Positions 50,097-63,440 of a stretch of 64,000 bases of DNA are shown piece after piece. Each line of letters starts with the position of its first letter. Position 1 is the stretch's first letter. Made by a program: the position numbers and the translations under genes. The notes beneath the pieces were generated by a model. It searched no databases. It was not told the origin of the DNA and was given only the letters and a program-made list of their open reading frames with translations. The stretch is from Archilochus colubris. Taxonomy: Eukaryota; Chordata; Aves; Apodiformes; Trochilidae. The stretch is taken from the NCBI GenBank assembly GCA_023079485.1, contig CM041083.1, forward strand, positions 108,975,554 through 109,039,553, written 5' to 3'.

Positions 50097-52874
50097 GTCT
50101 GTACAGACATAGAAGAAAGAAAGGGAGACAGAGATCTATCAGATACATGACTTCAGCAGAAAGCTCATGAGAAGGAACCAGGTCTCTGAAGTTCAAGAAG
50201 ACTGGCAGAAATTGTGATTTTGAAAGGCACACCCACATAATCTGATAGCTTTCTGAGAGCAAAAAAACCCCCATTTTTATTCCACATCATCAACTCCGAG
50301 ACAAAGCAAGAGAGCAAGAATCTTCTTGTGGTACCATCTTCTGAAGAGGGGAATTGTTGGACAATAAAAGCTCTGTCCTGCTTTCACCATCTATCACATT
50401 TCCATCTGTAAGAAATGCTAACAAAACCAAGTCCAACACATGGATGCAAGGAACAGAAGCATTGCACCTCTGCAGCACCCATCAGCTGTGTGTGGATGCT
50501 GTGGGTCAGTGGGCCAGGGGCTGCCACCAGTGGGCATCCAACTACATTCCCCAGCCCTGTCTCTGCTGGGGCTGCTACTGGCTTAGCTTCCTCACCCGGC
50601 GCTCCTCCTCTTCCCCTAGGTTTTTTAATGTGTGTATTTATACACATACACATACTTTTAAATGTGCACACATAGACAGTTTCTACACATACTGCATGTT
50701 TTTGATGCTTCAGGCATTTCTTTTCCTCCTTGGCAAACAAGCATCCTGAGTTTTTTGAATTTCCTCTGACTCAAAACAATATGCTGAACACGGAGTGAAA
50801 CTGTCCCTCCTTAAATCAGGCTGTCACACATTCTTCTTGCTTTAAACAAGGGACTATTGCTAAACTCATAATTTCCATTCTTTCTTGATCAACAAACAAG
50901 GCTGAAGCCCAGGCTGGTTCTCAACTGGGGCTGAAAAAGCAACCTCTGCTGCACATACTTTTTTGCTGCCCACGACAAGCTGGAGGTAGCACCACAACAA
51001 GCAAATGGTGAGGTGACCTTAATCATAAGGTTTGTAGAAGGATGGAATTTTATCACCTAGATTTTTTTAAAAACTACTCTACTCTCCTGCTTTTAAAAGA
51101 TTCCTGGCTGAATGTACACCTTATTATTGAAAAGCAAATGCCTTCAGAGAATGGGTGGTCATTAAATGAAAAGCTGATAGCTGAAAAATCCAGACAAAAA
51201 TGGTTTGGAAGACCCAAACTTACTGTGGGAAGGGAGTTGAAATCCCAAATTGCTACAATACCCACGTGGTTTGAAAAAGTCATCTTGGCATAAGTACTAG
51301 GGGTTTCAGAACATTTGAGGTCTGTTAGCTTCCTGGCAAACCATCCTGGGCAGCAGCATCCCACCCCAAGGCTCAGCCTACAAGGCCTGTAGCAGATACA
51401 CCTGAGCTCAACAAAGTCCAGGGATTCCTTGCTGCTGACTCCTGGCATTCATGCAAGCCCAAGTCCTCTGTCACACACAGATTAAGACACTCCATCTTGC
51501 TAAGATGAGATCCACATGCCAAACAGCAGCCTCTTTTGCTTAGAAAATTGTATATAGTTATAACAAACATTTTCCCCAAGCAGTGGCATTACTCGACCAT
51601 GCCATTCACAATGCAATGACTAACAGATTTACTAATTTTAAGCCTACTTTGTTCCACACCAGGAAATGGAAAATGTGAATTCCTGTTGTTCAAGTCTTGT
51701 GCCAGATATAGTACATTATTCCTTTTGTTTGGAAAGTTTCATTTCCAAACACCATCCATTACTCAAACTGTATTAATGCAACAAATGTACCATCCAAATA
51801 GTTTCCAACAGATCTCATCATGCGGATGTTTTTTTCTGGTGTTATAACCAGCTATACTTGTGTCACTCTACCTTTTATCCTAAATGCTTTTGAAAAATAT
51901 AAGTGTGATTTCTGTCCATTCTGGAATTGTAACCACTAGTGAACAGCTACCTGTGAGTGTCACAGAAAAAACTCTAGACAGTGAGGACCGCTGGTATCTT
52001 CTCAAATGTTTGAGCACATTAATCTTGGGTATTTTATCTGAACCAAAAATACTCTGTTTGAGTACTGCAGAGCATTGCAGGCTGTGTCCCCAGCTGCCTG
52101 TCCCACCGAACAGCAGGTCAGCTGCTCTGGAAAGCTTTGCTCCATGGCACAGTGATGAGAAAAAGGGATTTGGGACCATTGTGCAACCAGAGTATCAGAA
52201 GCAGCAGTTCTCATCCAGAAATGTTGGGAAGGAGAAATAAGGTATTTGCTGTGTGTTGCCCCTCACCTTTCTGTGCTTAACCATGTTCCCACTCTGCTGC
52301 TTCAGGAATAAGGAAGGGTTTGCCATGACAACGGCTGGAAGGTGGATGAATACTTGGATCCTTTCAGTAGGTGCTGTTAACTCTCCTCCATTCACCTCTG
52401 CTCTAGCAAAGCTGATCTTTAATATCTTTAGTTTTTCTTATCCTTCACAAAATGTAATTATGTTTCTAATGGCAAATTAATTAAACACATTGACAGCCAT
52501 GGTTTAACTGTTGGAGATGAGAAAACCTCTTGGAAAATTTTAAACATAAAAATGTACTTTAAAGTGCTTTCTAGGAGAAAACAGTAGCATGAAAACAATA
52601 ATTTTGCTTGCTCTATCACATCCAATTTTATCTTGTCACTGCATCTCAAGTTCAAAATTAACCACTTATGTTTCCAATGAAGAGAAAAAGGCTTGCTTTC
52701 TTTTGAAGCTCATCCAGAAAGTCATGCACACAATTACATAAGGTTTTCATGATCTGAATGCTGCTGCATCACAGTAGTAAATAAACCAGGCCATAAAAAT
52801 TACTTAGAAGTAAATCAAGAAAAAAACCTCAGATTTATCTAGCTCATCTGAAGCCGAAAAAGGCCAAACAAAAC

Positions 52875-53538
52875 TGTTTAGAGACAGAGTTTGAGTCTTT
52901 AAACAGCAAAGGTATTTATTTTCCGATCCGGGGAACCCCCAGCTTGCGCCGGACAAAGAGTTCCGAAGGGTTAAGGGAAAAGGGGTTAGGGTATTTATAC
53001 AGTAAAAGGGGGAGGTTACAACATTACTACATTCTCAGTTCTTGCTGACTTCACTAGGTTGTTACAAAGCAATATTGTTACAAGACCCCAGCCATAATTT
53101 CTTCTTATCCATTGGTGATGATATCTTTATAGTCTTGTGCGGATGTTCACATCCTTTAGTGTCCAGCTGGCCTTGGCAGTACCTTGCTTTTAGAACAAGA
53201 CTTGTTTTAAGAAAAGAGTTACAGAAGAAAAGACTTACACTTTAATTATTTGCTAGCTAGAAATTAATCCCGTTAAGACCTTGTATTGGTTACATTGTTC
53301 TAGTAGAAAAATGACATGTCTCAGCTGCTTTGTATGGGAAAGTGAAATGTCTCGGCTGCTTTGTTAGCTTCTTTCTCAGTTTAACCCTGAATTATTAGTA
53401 GTTATGAACACAAATTCATTAGCATATATTACAAGTCTTAATTTTTCATTAAGTAATTCACATAAACAGTTTGGCCTGATCCACTCTCTTCTTCAATCTG
53501 ACAAAAATGAAAGAGCACGTCCTTATCTGGCAGAAGCA
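52875..53538 (-). mobile_element. Probable solo LTR of an endogenous retrovirus, minus strand
   Basis: On the minus strand a TATA box (TATAAATA, 52992-52999) is followed about 75 bases downstream by a polyadenylation signal (AATAAA, 52915-52920). CpG-bearing sequence (CCGGCGCAAG, CCCCGGATCGG) that contrasts with its AT-rich surroundings lies between them. This is the U3-R-U5 arrangement of an LTR. Candidate edges are TG at 52875 and CA at 53538, flanked by the 5-mer AAAAC on both sides (52870-52874 and 53539-53543). That duplication is short and A-rich, so the edges are less certain than for the other LTR. No internal viral genes are visible. Confidence 0.65.
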
Positions 53539-56500
53539 AAAACAATCCAGGATTTCAACCCTTTCTTTTTTTTTGATTAAAGCTACAACAACATTCAAAC
53601 CCTTAAGTGGGACCAGGTGCCCTGTGACTGCAGTCCCACGGCTCCTTCCCCAGCACCCAATCAATGCCATCAGTGATGATCCCCAACCTTTCCACCCCAC
53701 GTACACCCTCTGTTCATGATGTGAGTCCCTTCCTGCCACCAAATACTTCCCTTGTGAATGAGGGCAGCCCAGACCTTCTCCCTTCCTGTGGCAGCAGCAG
53801 CACTGGTGGGTCCCAGCAGATGTGACCTCATTTCTGCAAAACAGGGTACCCTGATGGTTGTTGAAGGGCAGATTCATGGCCTGGAAACTTTATTCTGTCT
53901 CTACCTCCTTCCCAGCATCTGCAGGGCTTGAGATGGGAAGGGGTGGCAGGGCACTGCCAGCTCTTTCAGTCTCTGATGATCAGGGAGCTCCATGCCTGCC
54001 TATTTCTGCCAGAACCAAAGATCCCTGTGCCACCACTTCTGCCACCACTGCTCCCTGGCAGCACCAGACAGTATTGCAGGAACTCATGGCAGCATTGCTG
54101 TTGATGAGAGGAGCACCCATCCTCAGAAGGAAAAAAATGACTGTGACTTTTCATACATTTGGTCAAAGGCAGGCATTTTTGCACTTTACTTCAAAAAAGC
54201 TGAGGCTTTCTGTGTGTTTTTTTGTTTGTTTTTAAAAACTAAAATCAATGTCGAATCACCTAGCAAACATTTACACGTGTGGCAAAATACATAATCAAAA
54301 AAATCTTGAAAAAGTCCTTACTACTAAACAAACAGAAGAAACTACAAGCCAGATCAGGTAGCAACACAAGTCACTATTTAGACATTGCATTAGTAATTAC
54401 ATTCATATTTTAGCCTATTTCTAAGGTCACCTTTCTGCACGCTTTGTTCTTAAAACTAAACCAGTAGATATCTGGAAGGATTATGTAGGTCACTTAGGGT
54501 GATATCATTTTGCCAAGACAAAAACACCCACTGATGAGGCTGCAGATGCTCTCCTTGCAATCAGCACCCCACATCTGAGATGTAAGCACCCCATCCTGTA
54601 ACATCTCCCACCCCAGGCTGGGTTGTACCCGTGTATGTTGGTCCCAGCACTCAGGCAATGTGGTCCCAAGAGCTGCTGCAGTTCTGACTGAGCACTTTCA
54701 TGTGACTTGACCCAACTGTTTAACACTTTCTGCTGCATGACTTATGCTGCATCACTTGTGAATTGCTGCTTTCAACACAGGCCCAGTTAGAGCTCCCTGA
54801 CTGACAGTAGGCATGACACCCATCAAACAAATGGGCACAGCAAGGCAAAAGCAACTCTCCAGAAAGGAAACATGGCATGACTAAGTTTTCTGGACAGCAA
54901 TGATACTTCTGCTCTCTGTGTACAAGAGGAACCTCAAGCAGGACACTAGGCACTTAAGCACCCCCAGATGACACTAAGTGCCCTTTACACTGGCACAAGC
55001 TAATCCAGTAGTCTGCAAAATACCCCCCCCAAAATTTTTTATTTTTCCAACCCAATGAGCTGGGTGCTTGTGCCACTTACTACAAGGCAGCAAGCACCTC
55101 AACACATCCCACCAGCCAGCCCCTGAGGCAGCTCACAGGCTGACACCCCAGCACCTTTTTTTGCGGAGCATAGACAAAGGCTGTGTTTGTTGGGCCAACT
55201 TTCCAGCAGCTAATGCTGGTCAGATCTGTCCAACCAAAGCTATTATTTCTTTGAAAGTGGATCAGACTTTACCCACCTACCCAAAAAGCAACCAGCCAAC
55301 AAAGCTAGCTGCATTCAGAGCAAGGTTAGTGCAAATAATTAGGGGTTTTTTCAGCTAAGAAGGGGAAAGAACACTTCCCCCACCCAACTCTGCTCAGAGC
55401 AAACCAAACAGAAAAGCCTTCTGTTCAGTCTTCAAAGTAAAAATCCCCTGGAATTTCAGTTTGTTTGATAATATGCTGTTAATTGAGGTTAAAACCATGG
55501 AAATATGTAGATTTGGAACACACAGACTCCAAACATGAGTCTATCACCATTTCCATAGTTGCACATGCACAGGAACATCTCTTTTACTCCATTATAAGTA
55601 CCAACTGATTGTAAAGAGAAGAAAAACCCCAAAGATATGGGCCAAGCCCCATCAAGATGCTGTTAGTACACTTTCACCTGGCAGTCAGCTGAAGATAATA
55701 AGAAGGAGTTAAGTCTTGTGGCTCTAGGCCCTTTGAAATGCTAAAAAACAAAGGAAATGGATTTTCCCCGGCTGGAAAAGGCTCTGGGTGAAATTACCCA
55801 AATGTCTTCTTAACTACATTTTTAATAGTCAGAGACTTGGATTGCACTTGTGGGAAGGGCAGGTAGTAGTGCTTTGTAGCTCTAAATCTGTAAGTTACAA
55901 TGAAAAGGCTTTCAAGTAGAAAACTTCAGCTTCCACTACCAGACAAACTTCCATCAGCAGCTGTGAACATGGCTTCTAGTTGTAAGGCCTTAATGCCTGC
56001 TGAGTTAAAAGTGCTAGCTGGGGTATCTGAACCTGCCAGGGGCCTGGCAAAGGATGCAGACTCTTCTTCCCCTCTCCCACCTCCCTAAGGGGAAAGTTAT
56101 GTTCTTGCTTAGTGGTTAATGGAAAAAGAAAATCTGAGAGCAGCTGTTAGTGCTTGAGGACCCATCTGCTGCACCACGTGGAGCTTTGACGCCTGTTTTA
56201 AGATGCACAACATGGGTGTCGGATCTGTTGATAAAGGAAGTTATGGCAAGAGGCTGGATGCTCACATGCTTGCAGGTTTGGACTTCATCCAAACAAAAAG
56301 GCTGGCCTAAGCTGGAGTCAGCTCATGGTGTTGGCAAGAGAGCTAGTGCAGACATGATTCAACACCCAATGAGTGCAGGTGTTTAATGTAGTTTGTTTTC
56401 TGATGTGTTTATGGGCCTCTGGTAATACCCTGGAAATATTATTGTCATGTTGGACAGACTGGAGAATCAGGGCTTCAAAAAGAATTCTGTCCAATTCTCT

Positions 56501-58986
56501 CTTTGTACTTTGTACATGCATCAAAAAGCCATCCTACATTTTCTACCAAATGTTTTAAAAGCACTTTATAATCTGATGCAAATATACCATTTTTACCTGT
56601 ACTAGATATTTTTAAACCATTTGTTCCACAAGCAGCACAATGAAGGAAACTCCCTTTCCTATAGATTAGTTCCTCTACAGTTGGATTTTCTGGTGCTACA
56701 AAAAAAAACCCCATAAAATTGTAGAAGTGTTCCAAGAAGGCAAAGCCTGTGTGCCTTTTGCTCCCTCATTTTGCTCCACATCACCTTTCTGGTCTCTTTA
56801 TTCCTTTGCCTCATCAGAAGCAGTAGCAAGCATCTCTCCTGCATCTATCATCACCTCACTGAAATCTCACACACCTGCCCAGATATTACCTGCAGTGTAA
56901 GATCTCCACACATGGTTTCTGTCTGAAGTCTTCTTTGTGGAGTTTGTTTGTTGAGTTGGTGCAGAATTTGCTACACCATCTGGCAGTGTGCAATCAAGTG
57001 GAGCACAGGGAAATGGAGATGTTTGGAAGCAAAACAGCAAGGCATCTGCAGAAAGCGAGCAGCCTCCTAGCCAGCCAAGCTGTAGTGTTATCAGCAGAAA
57101 TCTGCCATTTCCAGAGCCAGGCTGGGTGATTTTGCAAAGTCAGCTGAGGAAATGCTTCTTTTTAGGACAGCTGGGCACTGTGCTGCTGTTTGGGTCAATT
57201 AACAGCAGCAAAATGGTAACCTGCTCGCTTCCCACTCACCCTAGGCAGCAGGCGACAGCTCTGCTAGCCTGTGCTTGGGCTATGATGAGCTACCTGTGGG
57301 TACCAGAGCAAATGCATTTCTTCAGTGGGCTTCCTTTTCTGCCAGCAGCCAGCATCTATTTAGACACACGGGCACTTCTGTGTGACTCAGGTGGCCAAAT
57401 GAAGGCAACTGCCACCAAGGACATGATCGGCACTGACATCAGCTCCTCAACACCACCCCTCTTACTGCTCCCCTCACACAGTCTGACCTGCAGATGTGAC
57501 ACTTCTCAGAACTGAGATCAATTCTCATCTGCCCTAGGGTATAATAAATTGATTTCCAGTAGGGCTTTATTTTTAAAGTGTTCTCTTAAATAGTTCTGAA
57601 AGCTTCCTCCACACCAGGGAGCTCAGAGCCAAGCCATAGGCTGGGGCTCTTTCTATCAACACCACACTTGTGCTCAGAGACTTTTTCAGTCTTCTCTCAC
57701 ATACCTGGGTGCCTTGTCCTCTGCTCACACTGTAGCTCAACACTGATTGTCACTGAGACCTGCTGGTGCCTGCCATTTGCAAAGCACACCCATCACCATG
57801 TACTTTGGTGAACAATTAATCACAGCTTTTAATCTCAGCTTCTTGCTCCTCAGAGCCCATACATCTACCACAGTCCTCAACCACCCTATTACCTGATGAG
57901 CAACATGCCCCTAAAACAATGCAGCAAAACCTTGCTTCTGGATTGGCATTCTCAGAAATGGAAAACTGGGCTAGGCATAAAAAGAGTCCCAAGATGACTC
58001 TGGCAATGTGATGGATGTATAAGGGAGGCAAGGGCAGAGATCAAGTACTGAGCAATACTATTACTCAAATGCATTTGGGAAACCTTTGGAAATAGAAGGA
58101 AGTTATGGGACATGTTGATGAGTTAATTCATGGTCATGCTCTATGGAGAAGAAAGATTGGGTATTTACTAACCAGCATACCCCCTAATTCCTTCCACACT
58201 TACAAAGCAGGGGAAGTTCTTGGTAAATCCCTGTCCCATACTACACAATTTGGCAGAGAATTTAACAGCATAATGTACTGAACCTTCTTAATCTCATGCA
58301 AAAATTCTGGCTGCTAAATCACTCTCTTTAATCAACAGTGAGCCATTAGAACCACTCCTCAGCAAGTACGTGCTGAAACATTGTACCATGCTCAGGAAGT
58401 TTTTTGACTTGAGTACAGGAGCTCTATTGCAGCAGAACTAGCCTATAATTAAGGCTGTGTCAAAGTTTCCATTGTATAATACTCCCCTGGAAGGAGACAG
58501 TATCCAGAGCTGAAGTTACCTAGAAAACCCATGGCTTACTCATCAGATTTCTTGGGGCTTTTGTTTAGTTTTAGGTAGGCTTTTTTTAGTATTAAAAAAA
58601 AATAATATAAATTATTTAGCACATCTGAGACTTCAAACTGAATACCTACTCATGATTCACCCAAGTGAATTCAAGACCTCACTGGTAGATAAAACAGCCC
58701 CATGTCCCTGCTTGAAGATTTCCCACAGCACAAACTGCATTATTTTCATCTGCCTAAAGTTTTTAATCTCATCTTTCCTCAAGAGACCTAAGGCAGTAGA
58801 AGTCTTCACTATAATTAGGTTGGCTTTTCCCTGCTTACTGTGAGCACATTGCATCCAAGTGGACTTCCTTATGGTGCAGCAGCTTCCTTATGGTCCTTCC
58901 CATGAAGAGCTTCAGCTATATAGCACAGAATAAGCATGTAACATGTAGTTGCTGTCAGACTGAATTGTGTATCCTCCTTAGCACTT

Positions 58987-59010
58987 AAAAAAAAAAAAAA
59001 AGAAAAAAAA
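58987..59010. repeat. A-rich run
   Basis: About 24 bases of A with one G. Confidence 0.85.
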
Positions 59011-60951
59011 GAAGTCCAGAAAAGGCCCGAGTCCTTAGCTTTTGGAATAATTCAAGACATTACAATTGCTTGTGCTTTTAAAAATAACACCATACCATAG
59101 CTGTGCTTGATTGAACCTTGGGACACAGAGATCCTGATGAGCAGCACCATGACTTGAAAGGTCATTAGACTTGTCCCCGTGGTTCAAGGGGTGAAAGAAG
59201 GTCAGTGTAATACAAATGTGCAACTGGAGCATAAGAATGTAGCTTACTCTCTGTCAACCATAAAAATCAGGAGGAGGCCAGGAAGTTGAGACATACCTGA
59301 TGCTACATGAGCAACCTGGCAATGTGGAGCATGTGTTTTGGGAGAGGAAGGTGAAGTGCCAGGGATACAGGTCTAGCTGCTGGATCAGAGCTTCTGCGGA
59401 GTGAACTGGTGTGACAATCCCCTAAAATGGGGACAGTCCCCTAAAGCAGTCATAGTGCCAGTGGATAGGAAGAACCTCTGGAATTGCTGCATCCACTGTG
59501 AGACTGCATGTGAGGGCACTGAGAAGTCCTGGGAGTGGAAATCTGAGCCCAGCTTCCCCTGATGTCCATGTCAGACTCCCCATTTTGGTTCTTTCCTATT
59601 TGCAGACCCTTCATCTCTTCCTCAGCTATCTCTTTTGCCTCTCCTTTTCCTAATGAATTCATGCAAGCCTGGCATAAGCCAAGGAGCCAAGGCAGGCAGA
59701 CAGCTGCATCACACTGGAAGCTGATAGGTGACCAAACAGAGCAACTACAGCTGTTGTTGGCCACCCTGGTTAGGACACAGGCAGAAGTGAGAGTGTAACA
59801 GATGCCAGTATGACCTGATGCTTGACATTTGGGCACCTCACTGGTGGGGAAAATTATGGTAACAGTGTCCCAGGTGTGGTCTGATGAGGCCACGTTCTCA
59901 TCCAGGAACCACAGACCAGACAGAGGGAGAGTGCACTTGTTGTGCTCATCCCTTTCCCCATACATGTGCCCTGAAGTTCTTGAAATGGCTTGGATCTAGT
60001 CATAGAGCAGGTCACAGATCACACAGCCATGGTGAGTACACCAAGAAACCAGCAGACTACACTAATGACAGCCTGCCCTGTGCTTCCTCCCAGTTTCCTA
60101 ATTCCAAACCATTTCACATGCTCCTAGGATTGTCTCTGTCCTCCATCTTCCTCTTACCACTTTTTCCTCCTAAAAAATCCCAGTATAGGAAATCTTATGG
60201 AATAAAACAAAAAAAACCCAACCAAACACCTGGAGCAATAGACTTCAGCATGTAAAAACTCTTCTTGAAAGGGTTTTCCCTGTCTTCAAATTAAATCCTG
60301 TGCATGGCTGAGGAAATACAAGCCTAACCCCTTTTGGTCTTAAAAATAACTCCAATACATCTAAGAAGTGCATCTTGAGATAGCTTGGGCAGCTACCTTG
60401 TTTCAGACAGAGCCACTCTAGAGACTGGAAAAGCAGTAACAGGCATCACTTCAGCTTGCAGCACTTTTTTTCTCCCCCCAAAGTAAAACTACTTCTAGGT
60501 GTCCTTCATCACAGACAATGTTACTTGCCTTCAGTCAGAATCCCATGTGCTATGACATGCAACAGTTTTGGCTTTTGGTACCATAACAAGGTAATTCAAC
60601 TCCCTCACAAGGGCTGTAATAGCATGTGCATGCTCTTGGTGCACTCTCTCTCCCGTGAACAAGGTATAGTGTACACATAAAGCATCTAAAAAATAGGTTT
60701 GAGAAATAATTACTTGGCTGAACAGAAATTCCCTTGCAGTCTTTAAAAAGAGTTCACTGGCTTGCTGCTTTTGAAGCCTTTGAGAGAAACTCTGTTTTTA
60801 AAAACATCTGAACAGGACAAATCAGAGGGGCACTGAGAAGGTAGTAACACTTACAAATCCATCACTTTCTAGAGAAATAAATGCACACAAGATCTCCACA
60901 TGTTTGCTCTGGTAAAATGCCAGCTGACTGCTAATGTGTTTGTCCTTACAG

Positions 60952-60991
60952 AGCAGGGGATCAACCAAGCCAGAGGTCAACCAAAGCAGAG
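60952..60991 (+). other. Candidate short exon A, 40 nt, plus strand
   Basis: The acceptor is TTTGTCCTTACAG with a plausible branch point (GACTGCTAAT) upstream. The donor is AGCAGAG followed by GTAAGA. The segment contains an imperfect tandem repeat of about 16 bases (TCAACCAAGCCAGAGG and TCAACCAAAGCAGAGG). It is the first of three closely spaced exon-like segments. Confidence 0.3.
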
Positions 60992-61871
60992 GTAAGACCT
61001 CCCCCCAGGTCTACACCACACAAGAGTGCTTCAGCACCTGAACCAGTTCAGTCACTGTCAAGTGTAACAAGTGCCTCAGCAGCTTCCTGACTCAAACCAC
61101 ACCAGACCAGGGGGATTAAAATCCATTTCACAGAATAGGGAGAATCTCCGGAGTGGTAAACAGGAGGTACAAAGGGCTGTGCAACCGCTTTTTATGTCAA
61201 GTGGTATTTCCCCAGTTCAAATAACATCAATATCTTTGATGTTTTGGTTATCTTTGATCATCACTTTACTTATCGTAACAATGGCTCAATCCAAGATACT
61301 TCGGCTCCAAACCTGGAAAAGACAAAAAATTTTCTGCTACTTTTGTTAAAGGCAGCCCATATACAAAACATCTTACCATTTGGATTAGCCCCACTATATT
61401 GTAAGCATCCTTACTTACACACAGAGATACCCAGGCAAAAATGTACAAAGTTATTCAAGCATTGGAAGCAACCTTGCTGTGAAGTAGGCACATTCTATGA
61501 GCTGCTTAGAGCTTATAAACCACAAACTGCACAAACAGAAAGTCTTTGAAACTTCTACTGTATCCTTGTGGTTCTCTAACAAGTTGAGATGTGAAACTAA
61601 CTGCTAGCTATCTTCCAAAAACCTGCCCTGAAAGCTACTTAGCAGGCCAAATAAAACACTTTGTATACATGAATTATCCATGAAATTAACCAGAGCACAG
61701 TGTGCCACACTGCAACTTGCTGTTAAGTAGCTCATCGTTACTAACAAGTGTTTCCCTACAAGATTTTCTGTACACCACAGATATGTTTCATCTCAACTAT
61801 ATTCAAAGGGATCACAGACAAGGAATACCCTGCTTTTGTAATCTAATAGTCAAATTATTTATTTTCCACAG

Positions 61872-61901
61872 CTGCTGTTGTGGTGGAAGCCTTAGCCGGA
61901 G
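61872..61901 (+). other. Candidate short exon B, 30 nt, plus strand
   Basis: The acceptor is TTTATTTTCCACAG and the donor is GCCGGAG followed by GTAAGG, both close to consensus. The length is a multiple of three. Two of the three frames stay open when it is joined to the 40-nt segment at 60952-60991. Confidence 0.3.
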
Positions 61902-62356
61902 GTAAGGTTTGAGGATTTTTCAGTAGTATGCAGTGACACTGCTTGATATTTAGCTCCACCTATGGGCACCTCCACGTACCTCTTTCAATTCACTGAAATT
62001 AAGACTATTTACTTATGCTTTAAGGCTCCATTCACACAAGTCTCCCCTATCCCCCACCCCCAAAAGGAAAAAAAAAAAGTAGATGCACAGTTCTGTTGAG
62101 AACTGCATCCAAGTTAGGATGTAAGTTACTATTCAAACCATACAGTACACTAATCAATTAATGAAGAGGTATGAGGTAGAAAAGGGGAAAAAAGCAAACC
62201 AGAAAACCACATCTTGAAAATTATGCACACACACACAAAAAAAACCCCAGCATCTCTTTTTAGAGAATATACAAGATTGCTTCCGTATTTTCCAAAGTAT
62301 TCTTATTCATTAACACTTTGAAACCAACTTCTAGTGGTCAGTTTTTACTTTTTATC

Positions 62357-62382
<26 letters not shown>
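62357..62382. repeat. Poly(A) run, 26 bases
   Basis: A pure 26-base A run is followed by A/C low-complexity sequence to about 62442, within the proposed intron between candidate exons B and C. Confidence 0.9.
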
Positions 62383-62387
<5 letters not shown>

Positions 62388-62990
62388 CCCCCCCCAAAAA
62401 ACAAAAAACCCCAAACAAAAAAACGCCAAACCAAACCCAAAACTTTCTTTGGTTCTTTGGACCTCCTGGACCCCTCTGATACAAATTAGCAGCTCACCAA
62501 GAATCATGTATCGTTTCATTTGTATACTGGATCACAAAATAAAAGGGTAAGATTTATAAAGCTTAAAAACTAAGTTCCTTTCAAAGTCATTTTCAAAGAC
62601 TGGTAATGCTGTAACCAGAAACAGCCACTTGCTATAGCTGGTCATCTTTTATTTAGTTTTTCAATACTACATATATACTTAGTGAAAGTCAGCTTATTAT
62701 ATTTAGTTTTCCTGACAAGAGAGAGACACTGTTAGGAAACAACACCAAGATGATTCCATCAAAATCCATTTAAAAGTCTGTCATGTTTGGAAAGATGAAA
62801 TTCAAGCTTTAGAATAACTGTTACAGATGCAGAAGGGGAGCTACAGAACATGCTTAAATCTAGCTCTTGGCACCCCAAAAAGCACAACACATTCCCACCA
62901 AGGGAATCAAATAATGGCAATGCCTATCTGAATGACATTTAAAGAACTTCTTCAGCTTTTCCTCTTTACTGCTCTTACAGGTTTGATAAC

Positions 62991-63440
62991 TGGAGTAGTT
63001 CCAAATATTCAATCAAGATATAATGCTCAGCTGTAAAAAAAATACTCAAAGACAGATGTATTTTCTACTTCTTCCTCCAGATTTATCCAGTACCTCAATA
63101 AGTCCCTGGTTTTTAAAACCTTTAACACAAATAATGAAGATATGAAAATGAACAAACTGACTTTGGAAACAGCAGAGTTGTGAGCAAAACTCTGGCTACT
63201 CATTAAAATCGTCAGCATCAAATGGAAGTACTACAAGATGCAAGGAACTTACCCTGACTAAAAAGCATAAGGTAAAAAGTAATTAATAGTTGATTCATGG
63301 TAAAAAAACCCAACCAAACAAAAAACACAAGTCAAACTCCTGCCAATATCCTCCTAGGGCTCTTTGTACATTTGTCCATGAATGAGCATCTCCTCACTGG
63401 ACTTGGGAAATGGTAGAGTAGGACAGACAATAAAAATTTC
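62991..63440 (+). other. Candidate terminal exon C region, plus strand
   Basis: The exon would begin just after a long pyrimidine-rich acceptor ending in CTGCTCTTACAG at about 62980. Translated in the two frames left open by the upstream segments, it reaches a stop within about 20 codons. An AATAAA at about 63429 could end the transcript. The exact start is the first base after that acceptor (about 62981); the right edge is a guess. Confidence 0.2.

Larger units (their letters stand above)
48640..60951. other. Non-coding sequence, right-centre
   Basis: Apart from the minus-strand LTR and the A/T runs, I recognise nothing here. A good minus-strand donor (TTCTAG followed by GTAAGTG, near 49605-49615) could mark a KCNE1 5' UTR exon. 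The longest open frame here (175 codons at 56988-57515) shows no domain and looks like chance. Confidence 0.45.

Noticed and set aside
56988..57515. 175-codon plus-strand open frame
   Set aside because: No domain, no conserved block, no splice or promoter context; length is within chance for 64 kb of non-coding sequence.
59790..59900. Weak CR1-like phrase (GTGTGGTCTGATGAGGCCAC)
   Set aside because: Similarity is limited to about 20 bases and lacks flanking CR1 sequence.
62341..62445. Long poly(A) run as the tail of a processed pseudogene or SINE
   Set aside because: No recognisable gene or tRNA-derived sequence precedes it; A/C low-complexity sequence is common here.
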